DNA of 64,000 nt from positions 1 to 64,000 of the forward strand of contig CAVRPP010000006.1 of NCBI GenBank assembly GCA_963723165.1, in the 5' to 3' direction. The DNA comes from UBA4744 sp963723165. Its GTDB lineage: Bacteria > Actinomycetota > Acidimicrobiia > Spongiisociales > UBA4744. Positions 25,876 through 34,100 of this stretch are shown piece after piece (position 1 is the stretch's first letter; each line of letters starts with the position of its first letter). Position numbers and translations under genes: made by a program. Below the pieces are notes generated by a model. It was not told the DNA's origin and made no database searches. It worked only from the letters and a program-made list of their open reading frames with translations.

Positions 25876-27347
25876 ATCCAACTCCGCAGCTTGTCGCGCG
25901 AGAGTTTCTGCCATGGTTTGCGCCATCCGGTTCGCGCCGTGTCCGCTCGAACCAGTTCGAAACCGGCAAGTTGACCGGCCGCGAAGGCAACCGCCGGATG
26001 GTCCCGGGCAGTCTGACAGAGCCAGGCGTGAGCGACTGCGGCGTCCTGCAGTTCTCCGAGCGTGTCCTGCAAGGAGGCGGCGGCCGACGCGAACCGAAGG
26101 GCCTTCTTCCCGACCACAGGAGCAACAGCCTCGGCCGCATATCGAACCCGTTTGGCCCGGATCCGGATCCTGTGCAGATCAGGATCGGCAGGTTCGTTGG
26201 GAAGCTCGAGAATCGTTTGCATCAACCATTCGAAAGGCCCCCTGACCAGTCCGAGCAATACTTCGGGCGCAGCTATTTCCGATGCCGGCAGCAAGCGGGG
26301 ATCACTAGCCGCCTCGACCATCCGATCCAATAGGTCGAGATATCTGTCCCGACTGATGGTTTCCAGGAGTACTTTGCGTCGGGCTTTTCGATCGGCCGCC
26401 AGCATCCGCATGATCACGTGGAGCGGATACCGATCGGCCTCCAGCAACTGCTCTGCCGTCTTTCCGAGACGCAGCATGAGCACGTCGACGTCGCGAACCG
26501 TTCCGAGCGAGCCACCCAGCCAGCGCAGTTCTTCTCGCAGCGATGAAACCCACTGCTCGTCGAGAAGGGGCCCGAACGTGCGCAGATCAGATCGAAGACG
26601 ACGGGTGGCCACCCGTGCCTGATGGAGAGCCTCAGGGTCTTCTCCGATCTGCACGCCCGGCATGTGGACTATGAACCGGTGCACGGAACGGGCAACGGTC
26701 GCCTCGACGATCTCACGGACACCGGCGTTTTCTCCCGGCTCGGCGATCACGACATCGGCATCATGAAGTGTGGCTCTTCCGAGCGCTCTGGCCAGCTTGC
26801 TCATACGGGTTACGGGACCGGCCCCGGCCGCCCGGAGACCCGAGACGATCTCTTCCAGAATCCGGGTATCAGCGTCTTCGGCCGGCTCAATTCCAATCTC
26901 GCGGAATCGGCCGGCCGGGCCAACACCGCGATAGATCGATACATCGTCGTCGACGATTTCGGCTACGGAGCGTCCGGATGCATCGATCACAGACCAGGGT
27001 TTGCGGGCCGTTCTCAGTCTGGCGATCTGCTGGAGAGACGCATGGCGAGCGTAACTGCGCACCAGGGCTTGGGCGGCAGCGGGTATCTGATCCCATCGAC
27101 CCTCAAAAGTGACTTCCCGACGCTCCTGGAGGCCTTCGGCTTCGGCTGAAGGCAGCGTGACGGCCCACCCTTCGTCGGTCCGATGCCGGAGACTGCAGCC
27201 CCACCTGGCCAGACGCAGATCCGCCGTGTCGTAGTACACGGCATCGATGTACCGCCACGAATCGGGGACCACAGTGCGGCCGCCCGGCCAGACATTGGGC
27301 AGGCGGAGCTCAACGGGCGCACTGAGCTTAAGTTCGCGTTCGGGCAT
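25872..27347 (-). CDS. CYTH-CHAD domain protein (triphosphate tunnel domain plus polyphosphate-binding helical domain)
   Basis: 491 residues. The N-terminal CYTH domain (1 to about 200) starts with the ExExK signature (E3, E5, K7 in PERELKL) and continues with DAVYYDTADLRLARWGCSLR, and later VAEIVDDDVSIYRG and FREIGIEP, the strands that line the triphosphate tunnel. The CHAD domain (about 215-491) has the conserved LHQARVATRRLRSDLRTFGP helix rich in His and Arg, and KRVRYAAEAVAPVVG near the end. CHAD domains bind polyphosphate. With ppk1 and a Nudix gene next door this is a polyphosphate-handling protein, perhaps a triphosphatase. Start ATG at 27347. Confidence 0.92.
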   Translation of the reverse strand: MPERELKLSAPVELRLPNVWPGGRTVVPDSWRYIDAVYYDTADLRLARWGCSLRHRTDEGWAVTLPSAEAEGLQERREVTFEGRWDQIPAAAQALVRSYARHASLQQIARLRTARKPWSVIDASGRSVAEIVDDDVSIYRGVGPAGRFREIGIEPAEDADTRILEEIVSGLRAAGAGPVTRMSKLARALGRATLHDADVVIAEPGENAGVREIVEATVARSVHRFIVHMPGVQIGEDPEALHQARVATRRLRSDLRTFGPLLDEQWVSSLREELRWLGGSLGTVRDVDVLMLRLGKTAEQLLEADRYPLHVIMRMLAADRKARRKVLLETISRDRYLDLLDRMVEAASDPRLLPASEIAAPEVLLGLVRGPFEWLMQTILELPNEPADPDLHRIRIRAKRVRYAAEAVAPVVGKKALRFASAAASLQDTLGELQDAAVAHAWLCQTARDHPAVAFAAGQLAGFELVRADTARTGWRKPWQKLSRDKLRSWM

Positions 27348-27608
27348 CAGACCTCCGCGGCCCCGCTGTAGACAGTCCGTTTTGCGTGTGTCCCTACCTA
27401 CTTATCGGCCGGGCCGGTGGGAACGTTCACGGGTTCTTCCCCTCAAAACTAGCGAAGCACCAACCCGGGGATTCCAGCGGAACAACTGCGCCTGACGGAC
27501 TGATCACCAGAAAGCCGGCGAGGATGGGGCTTTGGTCCCTAGCCGTTGGCCCGCTCAACGGGCAACCTGTCCGAGAGGGAGGCGCCAGCTCATCCATGCG
27601 AGGAATGC
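27348..27608. other. Intergenic region between CYTH-CHAD gene and the PKD-like gene; no gene seen
   Basis: About 260 bases between divergent genes. It must hold both promoters, and a ribosome-binding site (GAGGA) precedes the ATG at 27609. A small palindrome GCCCG-CTCAA-CGGGC lies near 27550-27564. It could form a structured leader, but no known riboswitch pattern was recognised and no convincing reading frame is present. Confidence 0.5.
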
Positions 27609-29696
27609 ATGAGAGCAAAGATCGTCGCGGTTCTGTTGGTGGCGGGCGGACTGGTGTACCTCCCGGTCCCTCTTTCAGGCGTGGAACCAACCCAGAATCC
27701 CTTCCCCGACGAGGTGAAGGCGACCGGCCGGCTTGTTTTCGACCGATCCGAGCATGATCCTTGCCTCGTAGCAGCGCCGCCGATACTCAAGGCCGACATC
27801 GAGGTAACCGTCAACACGGTCGAAGGAACGGTTACGGGAAAGATCGGCAACGGCCAAGGGACCGGGGACGATCTCCTGGTTTGCCCGGGGGACGACAGCG
27901 ACGAGAAATACATCGCCACCATCAGTTTCACCGGGATCATCAGCGGGAGAATCGACGCCGAGTCAGGTGGGATTGTCCCTCCCGGAGAAGAGGGCAATGT
28001 CAAGATGACCGTCAGCGGGTCCGGTGAACGCGGGTACTACCCCGACATGCCGGAGTGGAGCATCGTTGGCTACGGAGGAGGCTTCGTTTGCGGTGGGTCG
28101 AACGCCATCGTCCCGACGTGTTCGTTGGGTGAATTCGAGGCAGTCGTCTTTCCCGCTCAGCTCGGGGGTGTGCTGACGCCAAACGGTGAGCTGATCATTG
28201 AGCTCGACTGGATTGCACCTTTCTGCGTCGCGATCAAGACCAGCCCGGACAATCCCAGCGTCAAGCAACCCGACTACTCGCCGGAGAATTGTCCGAGCAA
28301 AGGCAGGATCACTTGGACCAATGTCGTGCTCTCGAATCAGCGACCGCACATCGAATCGTTGACCGCCGACCCGGCGAAACCCGTGACCACCGACGTGGTC
28401 AACATCACCGTCAAAGCCTCCGACCCGGAAGGCGATGAACTCACCTATCAGTGGACGGTCGACGGAGAGCGGCAGCAGATCGTCAACAGCCCCACGACCC
28501 AGTGGACCAACCCGTCTCGCGGAAATCATGCCATTGAAGTGCGAGTCATCGACCCGGGCGGCGGGTACGACGTACGCGCCATCGACATATGGGTGGGAGA
28601 TCCAGGCGAAGCAGGTAGTGAGGGAGCCGCGGGTGACGATGGAACCGGCACGACCGGTGCGACATCGACCACCACGACCAAGCCAACAACATCCGGCACG
28701 ACCTCAGCGGAGAGCAAAGACAAACCATCCAAGGGAAAGACTGCCGGTGGATCAGCGGTACTGGTCGCTGTCGTCGCCCTGGCCGGAGATGCCTTGAGAA
28801 AAGGCAAGATCCGCGGAAAAGCCGGCGAGCTCTATCGGTGGGGTGAGAAGAAGGCCGGCCGGGGACGGGAGCTGGCCGGAAAGGTCGAGCGAGCTGAAGC
28901 CGTCATCACGGATCCCGCCATTCTGTTGAAAGAGGGCCTGGACAAAGCGACCAAACGAGTGAAGGAGTCGTCACGAGGGCGGCGAGCCAAACGCCGGTTT
29001 GATGAAGCACAGAAGAAGTATCAGAAAGCCGACCGCTATCTCAGGGATCCGGCGGGTGCGGCCGTTGAAGACTTCCACAAATCGAAACGCGGGCAGCGCG
29101 CTGAACGACGGTTGAAGAAGGCCGAGTCCATCGCTACCAACCCGCTAAAAGCCGCACTGGAACGGGTACGCGAGTCCCGTCGGGGCCGTCGTTTGGAACG
29201 TCGCGGCAAAGAGATCGCAGAGATCGCGACCAATCCTTACGGAGCGTTGGATCGCTCTGTTCGCAAGAAGGCCAAGGAGTATCTGTCGAGGATCAGAAGC
29301 AGAGCGCGGAAGCGAGTTCTCGAGTCGGGGACCAACCGACGATATCGGCGTTTGTTGGATCGGGTGAATGGCCGCACCAAAGGAATCCTCAATGCCCAGT
29401 CAACCGCCCGGCTGATCCGCTCCATCGGCAATCCTCGGCGTTTCAGCCGTGAGGTTCGCAACAACCCCACGCTGGTCCGTCATGTCATCCGACGCGCTGG
29501 ATTGTCTCCGCTGGCGGTCGAAGCGCTTGGCGGGCCACGGTCGATCGGTCGCATGCTGGGCCGCGTTTCTCGAAACCCGGGACGGGAGCTTCGGCGGGTG
29601 GGGCGTTTCCTGGGGAAACCTAAGGGCTGGGCGCCGGAGATTGGGCGCGGTGTGCGCAGGGTTGGGAGAGGGATAGGAAGGCTATTCAGGTTTTGA
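27609..29696 (+). CDS. Secreted Ig/PKD-like protein with membrane anchor and long polybasic repeat tail
   Basis: 695 residues from ATG at 27609 (GAGGA upstream; signal peptide MRAKIVAVLLVAGGLVYLPV). Residues about 30-240 are an unrecognised secreted region with several cysteines. About 246-330 is an Ig/PKD-like domain (PHIESLTADPAKPVTTDVVN ... DPEGDELTYQWTVDGE). A Gly/Ser/Thr-rich linker (331-378) leads to a weak hydrophobic segment (SAVLVAVVALAGDAL, about 380-395). The last 300 residues are extremely basic with four repeats starting RG[RQ]-R/E near 417, 457, 495 and 525 and carrying [DN]P and A-rich helices. If the hydrophobic segment spans the membrane, the tail is cytoplasmic and could bind a polyanion. 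I do not recognise the family. Confidence 0.75.
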   Translation: MRAKIVAVLLVAGGLVYLPVPLSGVEPTQNPFPDEVKATGRLVFDRSEHDPCLVAAPPILKADIEVTVNTVEGTVTGKIGNGQGTGDDLLVCPGDDSDEKYIATISFTGIISGRIDAESGGIVPPGEEGNVKMTVSGSGERGYYPDMPEWSIVGYGGGFVCGGSNAIVPTCSLGEFEAVVFPAQLGGVLTPNGELIIELDWIAPFCVAIKTSPDNPSVKQPDYSPENCPSKGRITWTNVVLSNQRPHIESLTADPAKPVTTDVVNITVKASDPEGDELTYQWTVDGERQQIVNSPTTQWTNPSRGNHAIEVRVIDPGGGYDVRAIDIWVGDPGEAGSEGAAGDDGTGTTGATSTTTTKPTTSGTTSAESKDKPSKGKTAGGSAVLVAVVALAGDALRKGKIRGKAGELYRWGEKKAGRGRELAGKVERAEAVITDPAILLKEGLDKATKRVKESSRGRRAKRRFDEAQKKYQKADRYLRDPAGAAVEDFHKSKRGQRAERRLKKAESIATNPLKAALERVRESRRGRRLERRGKEIAEIATNPYGALDRSVRKKAKEYLSRIRSRARKRVLESGTNRRYRRLLDRVNGRTKGILNAQSTARLIRSIGNPRRFSREVRNNPTLVRHVIRRAGLSPLAVEALGGPRSIGRMLGRVSRNPGRELRRVGRFLGKPKGWAPEIGRGVRRVGRGIGRLFRF

Positions 29697-29698
29697 CG

Positions 29699-30802
29699 AT
29701 GGACACGATCTGGATAACGGCAACGATTTTGATCACCGTCTGGTTGACCGGAGTAACTGTCGCCGCATTAATCGATGGACCCCAGCCACGTTTGGTCCGC
29801 CTCGGGCGAGACGGCATGGCAGTTGCCCTGCCGATCTTCGGATTGATGGCCTATCTTCTCATCCGGGACCTCAGATTGTCACCGCTATCGGCGGCCGTCG
29901 CTTTGGTGTTCGGGATCGGAGTGGGTTACTTCACCGCCTGGCGACGTGGGTCGGTCCCCGCCTTCGGGTTAGCAGTCGTGTGGGGATCACCCTGGCAGAT
30001 GGCACTGCTGGCACTTTCGGGAGTCGTCACCAGCATCGGTGCCTTGGGTGGCTGGGACACCGTGGTCACCGCCGGATTGTTGGTCCTGTGCGCCGCCGTC
30101 GGGTTCGGAGTAGGTGCCTACGGATACGGTGCGCTTGCCACTGCCGACGCCAGGGCGGCCATCGCTGAGGAACTCAACCCCGTACTCACATGTCCAGTTT
30201 GCGGGGCCGATGTGCGGGCCGGCACCCGCCTTTGCACGCAATGCGGGGAAGCCCTGCCGAAACACTGCTCGTTGTGCGGCTCCAGGATCGATCCGGCCGG
30301 CACCACATGTGACTCCTGCGGAGCATCGGTTGAAGCCCGCCTTGAGGATGCCCCGGAGGACGTGATCCCGGTTAGGTACTGCTACGCGTGTTTCATCCGG
30401 ATACCGATGAATGCCGCCTTCTGTCCGGCCTGCGGCAGCCTGCAGCCGCCGGCCTGCTCGTTCTGTGGCGCGCCGGCAATGCTCGACCATGAAACATGCC
30501 CGCTGTGCGATATCGAGTTGGCCGACGCCGAGGCCGCTGTGGAATCCGGTCTGATCGAGCTGATCATGGCCGAGGTCGAAGCAGAGTATGCGGACCAGCA
30601 GATGGCCGGATCCATCCCCGCTCGGGAGCCGTCGGTCGGAGCTCAACCCGCCTCCCCTGGTCGCACCGGCGGTCAGCCGGAATACCCACCTCCGCCCGTT
30701 CCCCAACCTGGGTTTCCGCGGGTCAAGTTCTGCTCGAGTTGTGGGACTGAGGCCCAATCGGGGGCAGCTTTCTGCGTGCGGTGTGGCAGCAAGCTCGGAT
30801 AA
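29699..30802 (+). CDS. Membrane protein with five zinc ribbons
   Basis: 367 residues from ATG at 29699; a TTG two codons earlier would overlap the upstream stop. About five helices fill residues 3-155. The soluble C-terminal half holds five zinc-ribbon pairs: CPVC/CTQC, CSLC/CDSC, CYAC/CPAC, CSFC/CPLC and, after a Pro-rich linker, CSSC/CVRC. The double zinc ribbon (DZANK) type is recognisable, but the fusion to this membrane part is not one I know. The gene begins at the stop of the polybasic protein gene, so the two are probably one transcript and may form a membrane complex. Confidence 0.75.
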   Translation: MDTIWITATILITVWLTGVTVAALIDGPQPRLVRLGRDGMAVALPIFGLMAYLLIRDLRLSPLSAAVALVFGIGVGYFTAWRRGSVPAFGLAVVWGSPWQMALLALSGVVTSIGALGGWDTVVTAGLLVLCAAVGFGVGAYGYGALATADARAAIAEELNPVLTCPVCGADVRAGTRLCTQCGEALPKHCSLCGSRIDPAGTTCDSCGASVEARLEDAPEDVIPVRYCYACFIRIPMNAAFCPACGSLQPPACSFCGAPAMLDHETCPLCDIELADAEAAVESGLIELIMAEVEAEYADQQMAGSIPAREPSVGAQPASPGRTGGQPEYPPPPVPQPGFPRVKFCSSCGTEAQSGAAFCVRCGSKLG

Positions 30803-30805
30803 CGG

Positions 30806-30856
30806 GGTTTTGGCGTCCAAAAGGGGTGTTATTTGCCGTTATTGGACGCCAAAACC
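30806..30856. terminator. 15-bp palindromic hairpin between convergent genes
   Basis: GGTTTTGGCGTCCAA (30806-30820) pairs perfectly with 30842-30856 around a 21-base loop. It lies between the stop of the zinc-ribbon gene (30802) and the stop of the amidohydrolase gene (30861). It can act as a bidirectional terminator; A/T-rich outer stem ends help, but there is no long T run. A repetitive palindromic element is an alternative. Confidence 0.65.
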
Positions 30857-30860
30857 TGGT

Positions 30861-32063
30861 TTAGACGACCCGTTGTCCGTCCTTCCAGACCTGATTTATG
30901 CGGTCGGGAAGGGTCGCAACCTCGAAGGGGTCGCCATCGACCAGCACCAGATCGGCTCGTTTGCCGGGCTCGAGCGTCCCCAACTCGGCTTCCAGGCCCA
31001 TGAGCTCGGCGGCGGTCCTGGTAGTGGCAACCAGGACTTGTTGTGGGGTCATACCGCCCTCGACCATCAGAGCCAGCTCGGCCAGGTTTTCACCATGAGG
31101 AGTGACTCCGGAGTCGGTGCCCATGGCGATCTTGACCCCGGCCCGCACGGCGCGGGCGAACGAATCCCGATGAACCTCGATCACGTCGCGAGCCTTCGTC
31201 ACCGACGCCTCCGGTATCTGCGCTCCCGCTTCGGCGGCGCGCAACACGCCGGTCGGGGCCACCAGGGTCGGTACGAGGTAGGTACCGTGTTCCAGCATCA
31301 TCTCGATGGCCTGGTCGTCCAGGTAGATCCCGTGCTCGATGGACCGGATCCCCGCCTGTACGGCATTCTTGATCCCCCTGGTGGCCTGGGCATGCGCCAT
31401 CACGCTGACGCCTGCCGCAGTGGCTTCTTCGACCAGTACCTGGAGCTCGGCCAATCGGAAGTGAGCGTGGGTTGGTTCGTCCCGGGGCGAAAGCACCCCG
31501 CCCGACGTGGCCACTTTGATGACATCGGCGCCGTCCCTGATCAACTCTCGCACCTTGCGACGCATCTCATCGGTACCATCGACGATGGTTGCAGGCATAC
31601 CCGGATACGGTGGGAACAACTCAACAGTGCCGCCCGACGCCATCCATCCGTCGCCGTGACCGCCGGTCTGGGACAGCATGTTCAAAGAGATGTGCATGCG
31701 CGGGCCGTTGATGAGCCCGTGGTCGACTGCCTGTTTGACCCCCAGGTCGGCGCCTCCGGCGTCCCGCACGGTGGTGATCCCGGCTCGCAGGGTCGCTGTG
31801 AGATTCCTGGAAGCCTCAAAGAACCGCATGGAGAAGGGAGCCTGGACCGTTCTCCACATATCAATGTGGCTGAGCATCACGTGGACGTGGGTGTCGAAGA
31901 AGCCGGGCAGTAGGTGGAGCCCTGTGCAGTCGATGGCCTGGTCTCCGTCGAGTCCGCCCCCGACTTCGAGGACACGACCGTTCTCAACCACAAGATCGGC
32001 CCGAGCAGAAGGCCCACCGGTACCGTCGAAGATGGTGCCCCCCGTGAACAGGAGCCGGGTCAT
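30861..32063 (-). CDS. Metal-dependent amidohydrolase (imidazolonepropionase / Xaa-Pro dipeptidase-like)
   Basis: 400 residues, complete amidohydrolase barrel. N-terminal beta-sandwich FTGGTIFDGTGGPSARADLV; metal ligands HVH in FFDTHVHVMLSH; bridging Lys in ADVIKVATSGG; metal His in VSVMAHAQATRG and IRSIEHGIYLDD; metal Asp in AMGTDSGVTPHG; C-terminal GTLEPGKRADLVLVDGDPFE. This branch includes prolidase-like and lactone or organophosphate hydrolases, so the substrate cannot be named. The start shares one base with the stop of the TetR gene (TGATG), which makes the regulator its likely controller. Confidence 0.88.
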   Translation of the reverse strand: MTRLLFTGGTIFDGTGGPSARADLVVENGRVLEVGGGLDGDQAIDCTGLHLLPGFFDTHVHVMLSHIDMWRTVQAPFSMRFFEASRNLTATLRAGITTVRDAGGADLGVKQAVDHGLINGPRMHISLNMLSQTGGHGDGWMASGGTVELFPPYPGMPATIVDGTDEMRRKVRELIRDGADVIKVATSGGVLSPRDEPTHAHFRLAELQVLVEEATAAGVSVMAHAQATRGIKNAVQAGIRSIEHGIYLDDQAIEMMLEHGTYLVPTLVAPTGVLRAAEAGAQIPEASVTKARDVIEVHRDSFARAVRAGVKIAMGTDSGVTPHGENLAELALMVEGGMTPQQVLVATTRTAAELMGLEAELGTLEPGKRADLVLVDGDPFEVATLPDRINQVWKDGQRVV

Positions 32064-32671
32064 CAGGTGCTGAGGCCGTGCAGCATGAAATCAACCATGC
32101 TGCGGGTCACTTCGGGGAGGCGTTCGGTTGGCTCTTTGAGAGCTATCAGGGAGCGGGCAGCCGACATCATCAACTCCTGGAGGAAACGACCGGCCAGGTC
32201 GGGGGGATACGGTCGCAGCGTTCCCGACGCCACTCCCTCCATGTAGATGCGCATGAATTCGTTGGCGAATTCGCTATGCGTTTCCCGGACCCGCAGCTGA
32301 GCAGATGGGGAAAGCCGCGAGGCGTCGGTGTGGAGCACTCTGCCCAGCATGGCGTCCGTCGAAACGAACTCGACCATACCGATGGCCAGGTGAGATAGCT
32401 GACCGGCCGAATTCACGTCACGCGGCACGTTGGCAATGATGTCGCTGATGATTCCCGGCAGAGTTGCCTCGACCAGGGAACAGAGAAGATCTTCCTTGTC
32501 CGTGAAGTACTCGTAGAACGTGGTCCGCCCGATACCGACCCGGCCGGCGACATCTCCTAAAGATGTCTCGGTGTAGCCCTCGCTCTGAAACAGCTCCTGG
32601 GCGGCTTGCAGAATCTGACCGCGGGTCAGTTCTTTGTGCTCTTCGATATTTGCGGCGCGGATGCGCGGCAC
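32063..32671 (-). CDS. TetR/AcrR family transcriptional regulator
   Basis: 202 residues from GTG at 32671, chosen because GGAGG sits seven bases upstream; the open frame further upstream runs into purA. The DNA-binding domain is TRGQILQAAQELFQSEGYTE then TSLGDVAGRVGIGRTTFYEY and FTDKEDLLCSLVE, the standard TetR helix-turn-helix. The C-terminal half is a helical ligand-binding domain with VRETHSEFANEFMRIYMEG. It is translationally coupled to the downstream amidohydrolase gene and divergent from purA across 150 bases. Such a layout usually means autoregulation and control of the coupled enzyme by a ligand. Confidence 0.88.
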   Translation of the reverse strand: MPRIRAANIEEHKELTRGQILQAAQELFQSEGYTETSLGDVAGRVGIGRTTFYEYFTDKEDLLCSLVEATLPGIISDIIANVPRDVNSAGQLSHLAIGMVEFVSTDAMLGRVLHTDASRLSPSAQLRVRETHSEFANEFMRIYMEGVASGTLRPYPPDLAGRFLQELMMSAARSLIALKEPTERLPEVTRSMVDFMLHGLST

Positions 32672-32822
32672 GATGATTCCTCCGGGTCCAAGGTGATTGA
32701 GCATAGTGAGGTGAAGAGACCTACCGGCCTCTCTACCCGGCGTCGTGGCGAGAACATCGCACCGTGGGGAGGGTCGGCCCACCACCACTACCATGATCGT
32801 GCGGCCCACAAGGAGCGAATTC

Positions 32823-34100
32823 ATGCCCGCCACGATCGTGCTCGGCGCCCAATGGGGAGACGAAGGGAAAGGAAAAGTCACCGACGTCTTCGCGGAAAAC
32901 GCCGACATGGTGGTTCGCTACCAGGGCGGAAACAACGCGGGCCACACGATCGTCATCGGAGCGGAGAGGTTCGCCCTCTCGTTGGTTCCCAGCGGGGTGA
33001 TGTACCCCGCATGCACACCGGTCATAGCCTCCGGCTGCGTTGTCGACCCAAAGGTCCTCCTCGGCGAAATCGCCATGCTCACAGGCCGGGGAGTCGACCC
33101 GTCTGCGCTCCGAATTTCCTCCAATGCGCACTTGATCATGCCGTACCACCGCAAACTGGACGCGGTCATGGAGCGTTATCTCGGACGCCAGATGATCGGC
33201 ACGACCAAGAAGGGGATCGGCCCTGCCTACACGGACAAGTTCTCCCGGCAGGGAATCAGGATCCAGGATCTCTTCGACCCGAAGATCTTCCGCGACAAGC
33301 TCGAGGTGGCCCTGGCGGAGAAGAACAAGCTCCTGACCAGGGTGTACAACCAGTTGCCGATGGAAGTCGAGGACATTGCGACCGAATACCTCGGCTATGC
33401 AAAGGAATTGCTTCCTTTCGTCACCGATACGTCGTTGCTGATCTGGGAGGCGGTCAACGCCAACCAGGAGGTCCTGTTCGAAGGCGCCCAGGGGACTCTG
33501 CTCGACATCGACCACGGCACCTATCCTTTCGTGACGTCATCGAGTCCGACGGCCGGCGGGGCGCTGACCGGGTCAGGCATCGGACCAAAAGCGATCGACC
33601 GCGTGGTCGGCGTCGCCAAGGCATACATCTCGCGGGTCGGTACCGGGCCATTTCCGACAGAGCTGTCCGATGAGATTGGCGAAACCATGGTCACGGTAGG
33701 GGGCGAGTTCGGGACCGTAACCGGACGCCGCCGGCGCTGTGGATGGTTGGATCTCGTGGCTCTCCGGTATGCGAGCCGTGTGAACAGCCTCACCGATGTG
33801 TTCCTCACCAAACTCGACATCCTCTCCGAATTCGACACCCTGCAGGTGGCGGTGGCTTACACCTCGCTGGGCGAGACCTACACGGAACTGCCCCGCCAGC
33901 AGCGCGTCCTGTACAACTGCACCCCCATTTACGAGGAATTGCCGGGCTGGAAAACCGACATAACCGGTGTCAGGCGGTTCACAGACCTTCCCGGCGAAGC
34001 CCGCCAGTACATCGAATTCATCGAGGAACACGCCGGAGTCCCGATCAGCTGGGTATCGGTCGGACCCGAACGTCAGCAAGTTCTCACCAGATCATCGTGA
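32823..34100 (+). CDS. purA: Adenylosuccinate synthetase
   Basis: Joins IMP and aspartate with GTP to form adenylosuccinate, first step from IMP to AMP. ATG at 32823 follows AAGGAG; an upstream in-frame start adds non-conserved residues. 425 residues. N-terminal MPATIVLGAQWGDEGKGKVT with the GDEGKGK GTP loop, RYQGGNNAGHT, TTKKGIGPAYTDK, FEGAQGTLLDIDHGTYPFVT, the GTGPFPTE motif and RRRCGWLDLVALRYA. Complete. It is the first gene of purA-purD-purE-purB and overlaps purD as GTGA. Confidence 0.97.
   Translation: MPATIVLGAQWGDEGKGKVTDVFAENADMVVRYQGGNNAGHTIVIGAERFALSLVPSGVMYPACTPVIASGCVVDPKVLLGEIAMLTGRGVDPSALRISSNAHLIMPYHRKLDAVMERYLGRQMIGTTKKGIGPAYTDKFSRQGIRIQDLFDPKIFRDKLEVALAEKNKLLTRVYNQLPMEVEDIATEYLGYAKELLPFVTDTSLLIWEAVNANQEVLFEGAQGTLLDIDHGTYPFVTSSSPTAGGALTGSGIGPKAIDRVVGVAKAYISRVGTGPFPTELSDEIGETMVTVGGEFGTVTGRRRRCGWLDLVALRYASRVNSLTDVFLTKLDILSEFDTLQVAVAYTSLGETYTELPRQQRVLYNCTPIYEELPGWKTDITGVRRFTDLPGEARQYIEFIEEHAGVPISWVSVGPERQQVLTRSS

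Noticed and set aside
27425..27431. GTTCACG heptamer upstream of the PKD-like gene as a second Pho box
   Set aside because: No second unit at an 11-base offset on either side; a single heptamer is expected by chance.
27348..27608. Riboswitch in the leader of the PKD-like gene (c-di-AMP or c-di-GMP type)
   Set aside because: The conserved core strings of these classes were not found; only a short stem is visible.
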